Source: Natrialbaceae archaeon (lineage in GTDB: Archaea > Halobacteriota > Halobacteria > Halobacteriales > Natrialbaceae). From it: DNA of 64,000 nucleotides. Below, piece by piece: positions 52,490 through 60,731 of the stretch. Location: the NCBI GenBank assembly GCA_003559215.1, contig PWMF01000022.1:1-64000 (forward strand), read 5' to 3'. Under the pieces are notes generated by a model that was not told the origin of the DNA, did no database searches, and saw only the letters and a program-made list of their open reading frames with translations. Position numbers and translations under genes: made by a program. How positions within the stretch are numbered: position 1 is the stretch's first letter; every line of letters begins with the position of its first letter.

Positions 52490-53251
52490 TCAGCAGGTCG
52501 AGAAGCCGCCGTCGACAACGAGTCCGTGACCGCTGACGAACGAGGCCTCGTCGCTCGCGAGAAACAGGATCGCGTCAGCGACCTCCTCAGCCTCGCCGAG
52601 CCGTTTGAGCGGGTACTCCGCGGCCATCTCCTCACGAGCCGCCCCGGGGTCGTCCTGCATCGCCAGGTACTGCTCGAGGAGGGTCGTATCGGTAAAGCCT
52701 GGACAGACCGTGTTGGCCCGCACACCGTAGGGGCCCGCCTCTGCGGCGATTGCCCGTGTCAGGTTCAACACGGCGCCCTTGCTCAACGAGTAGGCCGCCT
52801 GCTTGGGCAGCCCGAGGATACTCGCTAGCGAGCCGACGTTGACGATCGATCCGTAACCCTGTTCTTTCATGTGGGGCAGGGCGGCGTGACAGCCGTTCCA
52901 GACGCCCTTGACGTTGACGTCGATGACGAAGTCCCGGATCGAGTCGTCGGTCTCCTCGAGCCGCGAAGAGGGATGGCCCGTCCCGGCGTTGTTGACGATA
53001 ACGTCGAGCCCGTACTCTTCGGCGACGGCGTCGACGACCGCGTGGAACTCCTCGCTGTCGGTGACGTCCAGATCGTGAAACTCCGCGTCGGCGCCCCCGT
53101 CGGCGAGCTCGTCGGCGACCGCCTCCCCGCCGTCGCTGTCGATGTCGGTGACGATCACTCTGGCTCCCTCCTCGGCGAAGCGTTCGGCCGTCGCGCGTCC
53201 GATTCCCGACGCTGCACCCGTGATGAGGGCCGTCTCGTTCTCGAGTCGCAT
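52490..53251 (-). CDS. Short-chain dehydrogenase/reductase (glucose 1-dehydrogenase/FabG-like)
   Basis: 253 residues, classical SDR. ALITGAASGIGRATAERFAEEGA binds NAD(P); NNAGTG and the catalytic Ser-Tyr-Lys (IVNVGSLASI, YSLSKGA) follow. GVRANTVCPGFTDT and the end GHGLVVDGGFS are typical. The enzyme probably oxidises a sugar or alcohol; the name glucose 1-dehydrogenase is a family default. A TATA box lies exactly 27 bases upstream of the ATG. Confidence 0.9.
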   Translation of the reverse strand: MRLENETALITGAASGIGRATAERFAEEGARVIVTDIDSDGGEAVADELADGGADAEFHDLDVTDSEEFHAVVDAVAEEYGLDVIVNNAGTGHPSSRLEETDDSIRDFVIDVNVKGVWNGCHAALPHMKEQGYGSIVNVGSLASILGLPKQAAYSLSKGAVLNLTRAIAAEAGPYGVRANTVCPGFTDTTLLEQYLAMQDDPGAAREEMAAEYPLKRLGEAEEVADAILFLASDEASFVSGHGLVVDGGFSTC

Positions 53252-53273
53252 ACCACGATGCTCGGACGGCTAC

Positions 53274-53282
53274 TATATAAAT
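53274..53282 (-). promoter_or_regulatory. TATA box of the SDR gene
   Basis: ATTTATATA on the minus strand, centred 27 bases before ATG 53251. One of the clearest leaderless promoters in the window. Confidence 0.7.
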
Positions 53283-53368
53283 TCGTTCGTGGTTTCTACC
53301 GATTATCGAACTTCGTTCGGAGTAACGGCCCAAATACGAAACACTGGTAAGCTATCTCGAGCCGACCG

Positions 53369-53779
53369 TTAGAACTCGCTCTCGACGTAGACGCCGATAA
53401 CACCGCCGAGGGCACTCAGACCGACGGTGTATATCGTCACGAAGAAGAGCGCGACCAGTCCCAGCAGGCCCAGTACCGCCGAGTTTGCACCGAACCCGAG
53501 GAGAAAAAGCAGGAAGAACCCGATGACGCTCAGCGGGAGCAGCACGACCAGTCCGGCGAGCGCGCCGACCCTCAGTCCGTCGTCGGTGTCACCGCCCTCG
53601 AGGTAGCCCGCGACGGCGCCCCCGAGCACCGGCGACAGTGGAACGAACGAGAGGACGATCCCGACGACGCCACCGAGGACGGCGTTGAGCGCGGTACTCG
53701 TGCCGCGACCGGGATCCTGTTCGTCGACCGGGGGCGGCGTCGAGTTCTCGAGCGACGGCGGCAGATCGTTCGGAGCCAT
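53369..53779 (-). CDS. DUF5518 domain membrane protein
   Basis: 136 residues with about four hydrophobic helices. NAVLGGVVGIVLSFVPLSPVLGGAVAGYLEGG is the DUF5518 signature of haloarchaea. The N-terminal 28 residues are Pro-rich and acidic. Function unknown, possibly envelope. TATA box 28 bases upstream. Confidence 0.85.
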   Translation of the reverse strand: MAPNDLPPSLENSTPPPVDEQDPGRGTSTALNAVLGGVVGIVLSFVPLSPVLGGAVAGYLEGGDTDDGLRVGALAGLVVLLPLSVIGFFLLFLLGFGANSAVLGLLGLVALFFVTIYTVGLSALGGVIGVYVESEF

Positions 53780-53802
53780 ACGCTAACTGTCACACGATAG
53801 TT

Positions 53803-53811
53803 GATATATTT
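53803..53811 (-). promoter_or_regulatory. TATA box of the DUF5518 gene
   Basis: AAATATATC on the minus strand, centred 28 bases before ATG 53779. Confidence 0.6.
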
Positions 53812-53934
53812 GGCTGTCAGGTCGCCGGAGTGGATGGAACGATCCCCGACGAGGGCCCCGATCGTCACGTTCCGACCGCCAGCGGACTCAGCCGAGACGG
53901 CTCCTCGTGGAAGTCCGAACGGGAATCTCTCGGC

Positions 53935-55002
53935 TCAGAACTCGCGCAACTCCTCGAGCACCGCCCGGGCGCTGCCGTCGGCAATCACGTTACGAGCCCG
54001 CTCGAGACCCACCTCGAGCGAATCGACGTCCTGGCGGGCGTACATCCGGAACGCGCCGTTGAGCGCGATAGCGTCCGCGAAGTGGTCCTCGCGCTCGCCA
54101 GCGAGCACCGCTTCGGTGATCGTCGCCGAGTCGGCGGCGACGTCGTCGACTGCGAGGTCCTCGCTCTCCATCCCCATGCCGTACTCGGCGGTCTCGATCT
54201 CGTAGTCCTCCAGCTCCTCGCTTTCGCCCCACTCGGCGACCTTCGTGTAGCCGGGTCGGATGTCGTCGTACCCCTCCATTCCCTGGAAGAAGATCGCTCG
54301 CGAGTAGTCGAGCCGTTCGCTTCCCTCGATGAGGTCGGTCAGCTTCTTCGCGAACGCGAGGTGGTAGAAGGAGCCGAGGTGGACGTCGGCCTCGGCGGGG
54401 TTGGCGACCGTCTCGATCGTGTTGACGAACGTCCGGACGCCCATCTCGTCGCGTCGCTCGAAGAGGTCGTCGATTCCCGGATTGAACGCAGGCTGGTAGT
54501 AGAAGCCGAAGCCGGTCTCGTCGACCATGTCAGCGCTCTCCGAGGGCTCGAGTTCGGTCCGAACGTCGAGCTCGTCCAGCACGTGTTTGTAGGCGGTCTC
54601 TTTCTGGGTCGGAACGCCGTCGCCGGAGTGGACGACGACCGGGGTTCCGGCGGCGGCGGCGACGACGCCGGCGCCGACGCCGAGCAGTGCGGAGGTGTGT
54701 TTGCCGTCGTAGTTCGCACCGCAGTCGACCGGATTGCACTCGGGTTCGGCCGTGATCACCGACTCCTCGCGCATGACATCGGTGTACGCCGCCAGCTCCT
54801 CGGGGGTGTTTCGCTTCCAGCGATTCGCCAGCCAGAACGCGCCGAGTGTCGTCTTCTCGGGCTCGCCGGCCAGAGTTCGCTGGAACGCCTCGCGGGCCTG
54901 CTCGCGGGTCATGTCGTCGGCCGATTTGGGACCGGAGCCGACGACCTCCGTCAGCAGCCGCTTGAGCGGCCACTCGCCGAACGTGCCGGATGGCTGAGTC
55001 AT
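53935..55002 (-). CDS. TrpD-like (anthranilate phosphoribosyltransferase family) protein
   Basis: 355 residues. The fold of nucleoside phosphorylase-like glycosyltransferases is seen in the helical N-terminus (PLKRLLTEVVGSGPKSADDM) and in GVGAGVVAAAAGTPVVVHSGDGVPTQKETAYKHVLDEL. The canonical TrpD loop GTGGDG is replaced by DCGANYDGKHTS, so this resembles the TrpD2/YbiB group with nucleic-acid or unknown substrate, not the tryptophan enzyme. No trp genes lie nearby. ATG 55002 (MTQPSGTFGEWPL) is chosen over a longer frame that overlaps the UspA gene. Confidence 0.8.
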   Translation of the reverse strand: MTQPSGTFGEWPLKRLLTEVVGSGPKSADDMTREQAREAFQRTLAGEPEKTTLGAFWLANRWKRNTPEELAAYTDVMREESVITAEPECNPVDCGANYDGKHTSALLGVGAGVVAAAAGTPVVVHSGDGVPTQKETAYKHVLDELDVRTELEPSESADMVDETGFGFYYQPAFNPGIDDLFERRDEMGVRTFVNTIETVANPAEADVHLGSFYHLAFAKKLTDLIEGSERLDYSRAIFFQGMEGYDDIRPGYTKVAEWGESEELEDYEIETAEYGMGMESEDLAVDDVAADSATITEAVLAGEREDHFADAIALNGAFRMYARQDVDSLEVGLERARNVIADGSARAVLEELREF

Positions 55003-55162
55003 AGGCCGTCGTTGGCGAAGCGGGCGCAAAAGATTCCCGTTTCCGGCGCTTTTTCGGGGCCGTCTCCGACATCGGGCGTCGCGATGGGGTTCGGGACGGA
55101 GCTCGCTCTCGAGGCGTCTTCGCGATCCGTGCCTGTACCGAGGGCCAGCTCCGAGAGCCGTC

Positions 55163-55597
55163 TCAGCGGACGATCGTGACCGGAACCGGCGAGCGCCGAG
55201 TGACGGCCTCGGCGACGCTGCCCAGCAGGATGCGACTCGCGCCCGAGCGACCGTGGCTTCCCATGACGATTCCGTCGACGTCGTGGTCGGTCGCGTAGTC
55301 GACGATCGATCGGGCGACCGCGCCGGTGACCCACTCCGTCTCGAGCTCGACACCGCGCTCGGCGGCCGTCTCGCTGGCTTCCTCGAGAAGCGACCGGGCC
55401 TGCTGTTCGTAGTTCTCCTTGATCCGCTCGTAGTCGGTTGCGATACTACCCTCGATCCCGGTCCCTGCGTAGAACTTCCGCGGATCGACGACGTATAACG
55501 CCGTGATCGTCGCGTCGGGGTGAACTTCGAAGGCGTACTCGAGGGCTTTGCTCGAGCGCTCCGAATCGTCGATCGGGACGAGTACGGTGGAGACCAT
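55163..55597 (-). CDS. Universal stress protein UspA
   Basis: 144 residues. VLVPIDDSERSSKALEYAF begins the fold, ALYVVDPR follows, and GIVMGSHGRSGASRILLGSVAEAV holds the ATP-binding G-x2-G-x9-G(S) motif near the C-terminus, which ends VPVTIVR. Haloarchaeal genomes carry many copies; the partner is unknown. ATG 55597 (MVSTVLVP) has a TATA box 28 bases upstream. Confidence 0.9.
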   Translation of the reverse strand: MVSTVLVPIDDSERSSKALEYAFEVHPDATITALYVVDPRKFYAGTGIEGSIATDYERIKENYEQQARSLLEEASETAAERGVELETEWVTGAVARSIVDYATDHDVDGIVMGSHGRSGASRILLGSVAEAVTRRSPVPVTIVR

Positions 55598-55620
55598 GGC
55601 GGTTCCTACGAAAGGCAGCG

Positions 55621-55629
55621 CCATAAACC
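55621..55629 (-). promoter_or_regulatory. TATA box of the UspA gene
   Basis: GGTTTATGG on the minus strand, centred 28 bases before ATG 55597. Confidence 0.6.
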
Positions 55630-55822
55630 GACTCCTCGAGTGCTGATCGGTCCGGCTCGCTCGGGTCGGCGTGCCGGCGCGCATCTCCGTTCGCTTATCA
55701 GTTCCTTTTTTGATTTTTCTATCGAGTAAGATCCGGATTGAACGCATATGGTTCACAAAATATATCGATCGGTTGTAACCATAGATTATTTCACACTGTC
55801 TTGGTAACGTATCTCGCGCCGT

Positions 55823-56656
55823 ATGACACGAAACAGATCGCGTCGAGCAGTACTGGCGGGAACGGGCGCTGCGGTCGCCGGACTCGTAGGGATCGGCTCT
55901 CAGGCGGCCGCCGACGGACACGACGTACCGGTCGTCATCGAGTCGGTGACACCGGATCAGGACCTCATCGTTCTGCGAAACGAGGGAGAGTCGACCGTCG
56001 ACCTCTCAGATTACATCGTCGACTGGCTGTACAACAGTCCGGACTACGACCAGTCCGACTCGCTGCCGAGCGGAACCGAGATCGAGGCTGGAGGCGAGCT
56101 CCGGGTCACCTCCGGATACTACGACACCGACGCCGACGTCACCTACGACTACGGGGCCGGACGGATCGACAACGAGGGAACGAACGTGATCGCCCTGTAC
56201 ACGCCGAGTCGATCCGACGCCGTCTCCGTCTACGACACGTCGACGGGTGAAACCGAGCCCGGCGATCCCGTCGACGACGAGGAGGGCGAGGAACCGGAGA
56301 CTGAAGAGCCCGAAGACGGGGAGGAAGACGTCGAGGAGGAGCCCGACGAGCCGGAGTCCGAGGACGAAGAACAGGAAGACGAGAGGGAGAAAACTGAGGA
56401 GAAATCGGACGAGTCGGAACCCGAGTCCGAGGACGAAGAAGCAGCTGAACGAGAGGAAGACGACTGTCCCGAAGAAGAAAAGGAGAAGAAGGAACCCGAA
56501 CCCGAAGACGACGACTGTCCAGAGGAGCAAAAGAACGAACCCGAGCCCGAGGATGACGACTGCCCCGACGAAGAAGAGACGGAGCGATCCGAAAAGAAGG
56601 AGGACGACTCCGGGAAAGAGACGGACGAATCAGAGCGCACGGAAGACGACTGCTAA
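55823..56656 (+). CDS. Exported lamin-tail domain protein with acidic Cys-containing tail
   Basis: 277 residues. MTRNRSRRAVLAGTGAAVAGL is a twin-arginine-like signal. Residues about 35-140 form a lamin-tail (LTD) beta domain: VIESVTPDQDLIVLRNEGESTVDLSDYIVDW, SLPSGTEIEAGGELRV, YDTDADVTYDYG. From about 148 the chain is Glu/Asp-rich with repeating EPEPEDDDCPEEQ-type units; cysteines sit in DDC contexts and one is the last residue. This tail is unlike the acidic tails of the two propeller proteins. Possibly surface exposed, with LTD often found in exported nucleases and adhesion proteins. Confidence 0.82.
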   Translation: MTRNRSRRAVLAGTGAAVAGLVGIGSQAAADGHDVPVVIESVTPDQDLIVLRNEGESTVDLSDYIVDWLYNSPDYDQSDSLPSGTEIEAGGELRVTSGYYDTDADVTYDYGAGRIDNEGTNVIALYTPSRSDAVSVYDTSTGETEPGDPVDDEEGEEPETEEPEDGEEDVEEEPDEPESEDEEQEDEREKTEEKSDESEPESEDEEAAEREEDDCPEEEKEKKEPEPEDDDCPEEQKNEPEPEDDDCPDEEETERSEKKEDDSGKETDESERTEDDC

Positions 56657-56675
56657 CCCACGATCGGGTAGCGCA

Positions 56676-56701
56676 GTCCGCCACCGGACGGTGACTTTTT
56701 T
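56676..56701 (+). terminator. Terminator after the lamin-tail gene
   Basis: GTCC/GGAC hairpin (56676-56689) followed by GTGAC and six T (56696-56701). It lies 20 bases after the stop codon and 25 before the stop of the convergent gene. Confidence 0.55.
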
Positions 56702-56725
56702 GTAGCGAGACGACTCGAGCGGGGG

Positions 56726-59700
56726 CTACCGGAGCGCGGCGTCGACGAGTTCGATCGGCGCCGGGGGGTCCTCGACGTCGCCGTCGCGGTTCTGAAGCTG
56801 GGTGCGACACGAAGCGCCAGGGGCGACGACCCGTTCGCCGGGGCTCGCCTCGACCTGGTCGTACAGTATGGCTGCGATGGCGTCGCTCATCGAGCCGTGT
56901 TCGGCCTCGTAACCGAAGCTGCCGGCCATCCCGCAACAGCCCGAGTCGAGGGGGTCGACGGCGTACCCCGCCCGCCGGAGCACGCCGACGGCGTGGTGGT
57001 CCTTCGCCGTCGCCTTCTGGTGGCAGTGGCCGTGGTAGGTCAGCGACTCCTCGGGAGCGTCGAACGCGAGCCGTTCGTCCAGCCGGAACGTATCGATATA
57101 CTCGCAGATGCCGTAGCTCGAGTCCGCCAGGGTTCGGGCCCCCTCGTCGGAGAGCAGGTCGAGGTAGTCCGACTGGAACATCACCGCGTCGGAGGGTTCG
57201 ATCACAACCACGTCCCATCCGTCCTCGATCAGCGGGGCGAGCGCCCGGACGTTCTCGCGGGCGGTCCCCTCGGCCTGCTCGAGGAAGCCCTTCGAGAACG
57301 CCGGCCGACCCGTATCGTCGAGCTCGTCGGGCACCTTGACGGGGACGCCCGCGGCCTCGAGGACGCGCACGGCGGCCTTCCCCGCCTCGGGGTGGCTGTA
57401 GTTCGTGTAGGTGTCGGGGTAGACGATCGCCTTCCGGTCGGCGCCGCGCTCGGGAACGCGCGAGCCACCTCGCTCTATCTGCTCACGGGACTGCGTCCCG
57501 TTCGCACGATCCGAGGAATCCGTCGGATCCCTCGCTGCTCGCGCTTCCAGCGCTCGCGCTTTCGAGGCGGCTGCGCCGCCTCGCTCTCGAAACCAATCCC
57601 GAAACGTCATCGGGCGGAACGACGGTAACGGTCGGGTCGAGTCGATCCCGATCGTCGCCTCGAGCAGTTTGCGGGCGCCGGGGAGCTTCGGGGCCGCACT
57701 CGATAGAAGTGGGAACTTCGAGCCCCACTTCGAGAGGGTCGAGACGTTGGCGAACAGTCGATCCCGCAGCGACGAGCCGTTTCGCTCGTGGTACTCGTGG
57801 GTGACCTCGGCCTTGAGCTTCGCCATGTCGACCTCGCTGGGACAGTCGATCGCACAGCCCTTGCAGCCGATACAGAGGTCCATCACCTCCTCGACGAACT
57901 CGTCGGAGAAGGCCTCGCCGGGTTCCAGATCGCCGCTCATCGCCTGCCGAAGCGCGTTCGCCCGGCCCCGGGTGCTCGTGATCTCCTCCTCGCTCGCCCG
58001 GAACGTCGGACACATCACGCCCCCGGTCGTCGACTGCTCTCCCCGACAGCCGCCACAGCCGTGACAGAGCTCGACCATCCCCTGGAAGCCGTTGTCGTTG
58101 TCCCACTCGAGGGTGGGGTCGAAGCCGGGCTCGAACGTGTAGTCGGGGCCGAACCGGTGGTGTTCGGTCATGTCGGTCGGGTTCTCCTCGCGGAAGACGA
58201 CCTGCCCGGGATTCAGGAGCCAGTCGGGGTCGAACGCCGTCTTGAGCTCCTGAAAGGTCTCCCACAGCTCCTCGCCGTACAGCTTGCGGTTCCACTGGGT
58301 ACGCGCGCGGCCGTCGCCGTGCTCGCCCGAGACCGAGCCGTCGTACTCGACGACGAGATCCGTGACGGCGTCGGCGATCGACGACATCTCCTCGAGGCCC
58401 GCCTCGGTCTTGGTGTCGATCAGCGGGCGGATGTGGAGGACGCCGGGTCCGGCGTGGGCGTAGAAGCTGGCGTAGGTGTCGTGGTCCTCGAGCACCTCCT
58501 GGAAGTCCGCGACGAACGCCGGGAGGTTCTCCGGCGGGATCGCGGTGTCCTCGAGGAAGGCGATGTGCTTCTCGTCGGTCGTCCGCGAGAGCAGGATCGG
58601 GAGGCCGGACTTTCGCAGCTTCCAGATCTGGCTCCGGCTCTCGGCGTCGTGGGCCTCGATCGCGTCGAACGCGTGGACTTCCTCGTCGGCGACGACTCGC
58701 TTTTCGGGAGGGTCGACCTCGCCGACAGGGTCGACCGACGGACAGCGGTCCGCGAGCAGGTTCGCCACCCGTCGCTTCCCGTCGGCGTCGTTCTCGGCGT
58801 AGAACTCGACGATCAGGACGGCGCCGGTTCCCTCCGGAAGCATCTCGGTGACCGACGCGAACTCGGCTGTCCCTCGCGCAAGGTCGATCAGCACGTCGTC
58901 GATGACCTCGACCGCGGCCGCGTCGTGATCGACGATCGCCGCCACGTCGTCCATCGCCTCGAGGACGCTGTCGTAGGCCAGCAGCGTCATGCTCTTCTCG
59001 GCGGGGATCGACTCGAGCGAGACGGTCGCCTCGGTGACGATCGCGAGGGTTCCCTCGCTGCCACAGAGCAGCTTTGCGAGGTTGACCGTCCCGCCCTCGG
59101 AATCGGGCTCGCCGACGCCCCGAGTTGCGCCCCGGGCGTCCTCGACTAACCAGTCCAGGTTGTATCCGGAGACGTTGCGCTTGAGGTCGGGGTACGTTTC
59201 CTCGATTAGCTCGCCCCGTTCCTCGAGGATCCGCGCGATCTCGGCGTAGATCGCCGACTCGAGGTCGTTACCGTCGGCGAGCTCGGGCAGCTCCTCGAGG
59301 GCGACTTCACCGAACCGCGTGCGGGTGCCGTCCGCGAGGACGACCTCCACCTCCTCGACGTAGGCGTCTGTCTTCCCGTACTGCAGGGAGTGAGCACCCG
59401 TGGAGTTGTTCCCGATTGCGCCCCCGAGGGCGCTCTTGTCGCCCCAGGCGGGATCGGGTGCAAACTTCAGCCCGTGGGGCTCGAGGGTCTCGTTGAGCGT
59501 CTCGAGGTAGATTCCGGGCTGGGCGGTCGCCCGGCGGGCGTCGGGGTCGACGTCGACGACGCCGTCCATGGACAGCGTGAAATCCAGGACGACAGCCTCG
59601 TTGACCGTCTGGCCCGCGAGGCTCGTCCCGCCGCCGCGGGGCAACACCGGGATCTCACGCTCGGCGCAGTACTCGACGGTCGCGGCGACGTCGTCGGTCG

Positions 59701-59911
59701 ACCGGGGGAAGACGACCGCAACGGGCGTGACCTCGTAGATGCTCGCGTCGGTCGCGTACAGCTCCCGGGAGTACGAATCCGCGCGGACATCGCCGTCGAT
59801 CAGACCGCCGATGTCCTCGACCAGCGCCGGCCGATCGACGTCGTCGCTTCGGTAGTCGTAGTCGGCTCTGGGATCGTCGGCCGGATCCGACCCGGAGGGT
59901 GGCGTCGTCAT
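56726..59911 (-). CDS. FAD/FeS oxidoreductase, fused GlcD-GlcF type (D-lactate/glycolate oxidation)
   Basis: 1061 residues. Residues about 50-245 are an FAD_binding_4 domain (VLPRGGGTSLAGQTVNEAVV), about 270-555 the FAD-oxidase C-terminal domain (HAGPGVLHIRPLIDT). About 615-715 carry FeS motifs CHGCGGCRGE and CIGCKGCAIDCPSEVD; the end has CCG-domain motifs YHGHCHQKA and CCGMAGSFGYEAEHG. The plan equals GlcD fused to GlcF, oxidising glycolate or D-lactate into the quinone pool. Residues about 770-816 (AAASKARALEARAARD and following) form an insertion encoded by hairpins (57485-57583), absent from the neighbouring LUD/CCG fusion. Divergent from that fusion pair. Confidence 0.87.
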   Translation of the reverse strand: MTTPPSGSDPADDPRADYDYRSDDVDRPALVEDIGGLIDGDVRADSYSRELYATDASIYEVTPVAVVFPRSTDDVAATVEYCAEREIPVLPRGGGTSLAGQTVNEAVVLDFTLSMDGVVDVDPDARRATAQPGIYLETLNETLEPHGLKFAPDPAWGDKSALGGAIGNNSTGAHSLQYGKTDAYVEEVEVVLADGTRTRFGEVALEELPELADGNDLESAIYAEIARILEERGELIEETYPDLKRNVSGYNLDWLVEDARGATRGVGEPDSEGGTVNLAKLLCGSEGTLAIVTEATVSLESIPAEKSMTLLAYDSVLEAMDDVAAIVDHDAAAVEVIDDVLIDLARGTAEFASVTEMLPEGTGAVLIVEFYAENDADGKRRVANLLADRCPSVDPVGEVDPPEKRVVADEEVHAFDAIEAHDAESRSQIWKLRKSGLPILLSRTTDEKHIAFLEDTAIPPENLPAFVADFQEVLEDHDTYASFYAHAGPGVLHIRPLIDTKTEAGLEEMSSIADAVTDLVVEYDGSVSGEHGDGRARTQWNRKLYGEELWETFQELKTAFDPDWLLNPGQVVFREENPTDMTEHHRFGPDYTFEPGFDPTLEWDNDNGFQGMVELCHGCGGCRGEQSTTGGVMCPTFRASEEEITSTRGRANALRQAMSGDLEPGEAFSDEFVEEVMDLCIGCKGCAIDCPSEVDMAKLKAEVTHEYHERNGSSLRDRLFANVSTLSKWGSKFPLLSSAAPKLPGARKLLEATIGIDSTRPLPSFRPMTFRDWFRERGGAAASKARALEARAARDPTDSSDRANGTQSREQIERGGSRVPERGADRKAIVYPDTYTNYSHPEAGKAAVRVLEAAGVPVKVPDELDDTGRPAFSKGFLEQAEGTARENVRALAPLIEDGWDVVVIEPSDAVMFQSDYLDLLSDEGARTLADSSYGICEYIDTFRLDERLAFDAPEESLTYHGHCHQKATAKDHHAVGVLRRAGYAVDPLDSGCCGMAGSFGYEAEHGSMSDAIAAILYDQVEASPGERVVAPGASCRTQLQNRDGDVEDPPAPIELVDAALR
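57485..57583. repeat. Two in-frame hairpin pairs inside the GlcDF-like gene
   Basis: Four hairpins: 57485-57501 (ACGGGA/TCCCGT, loop 5), 57508-57529 (GATCCGA/TCGGATC, loop 8), 57541-57553 (GCGCT/AGCGC, loop 3), 57563-57583 (CGAGGCGGC/GCCGCCTCG, loop 3). The region reads through without stop in the gene frame. Confidence 0.85.
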
Positions 59912-60209
59912 GGAGGCGTTCGGAGTTCGTCCGCGCTAAGCGTTGCTGTCGCGATACTCGAACGACCGCCGAGAACCGCAGGGGGACGGTCACCGCCACG
60001 CTCGAGGGGAGGTCGAACGGCCATCATCCGACCATGAGTGGACCCCACATATAGTTGCTGGGCTAGAGGACGGTGTTTCGTCCGGGCCCCTGCGGTCGAC
60101 TCGACTGTGATCCCCGACGACACCGAGGACCCGTACCCAGTGAGTGAGACAACCACTCGAGGGAACGGGTTGCACAACAGTAATGTGGATCGGGTCGCAG
60201 GGTCGAGGT

Positions 60210-60731
60210 ATGAGTACCGAATCAGGGGCGCTTCGACGGCGGTTCCAGGACTCGCTCGCCGACCTCGAGGTCGGGGTGAGCCGGACCGAGCCCGCCTCGT
60301 TCGAGGCGACGCTCGAGGAAGTCGTCGACGACCCCGTCGTGGGGACGCCCCTCCCGTTCGACGGCGTCTCGCTGCCGGCGTGGATCGACGAGGATCCCTC
60401 ACCGCGAACGCTCGAGGCGGCGACGACGGGCGTCACCGCCGCCTCGTTCGGGATCGCCGACTACGGCAGCGTCGTCCTGCCGTCGACCGAGGACGGCGCC
60501 GAGCAGGTGAGCCTCTTTCCGGATCTCCACGTCGCCGTCCTCCGGGAGGCGGATCTGGTCCCCGACATGCCAACGGCGATCGATCGCCTCGGGCCGACGC
60601 TCCGGGAGGGCGGCAGCGCGATCCTCGCGACGGGGCCGAGCGCGACCGCCGATATGGGGTCGCTCGTGAAGGGGGCACACGGCCCGAAGGCGGTCCACGT
60701 CGTCCTGCTCGAGGAGGGCACCGATGAGTAA
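60210..60731 (+). CDS. LUD domain protein (LutC-like)
   Basis: 173 residues. The LUD core is seen in VTAASFGIADYGSVVLPS, VSLFPDLHVAVLREADLVPDM, and ILATGPSATADMGSLVKGAHGP near the end. This family provides the small subunit of the LutABC L-lactate oxidation complex. ATG 60210 (MSTESGALR) is the natural start. Its stop overlaps the start of the next gene by eight bases, so the two form an operon. Confidence 0.85.
   Translation: MSTESGALRRRFQDSLADLEVGVSRTEPASFEATLEEVVDDPVVGTPLPFDGVSLPAWIDEDPSPRTLEAATTGVTAASFGIADYGSVVLPSTEDGAEQVSLFPDLHVAVLREADLVPDMPTAIDRLGPTLREGGSAILATGPSATADMGSLVKGAHGPKAVHVVLLEEGTDE

Noticed and set aside
56006-56530. Leu/Val-rich minus frame resembling a membrane protein opposite the lamin-tail gene
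   Set aside because: Complement of GAA/GAC-type acidic codons gives Phe/Leu/Val runs; no charged loops or start context, so a shadow.
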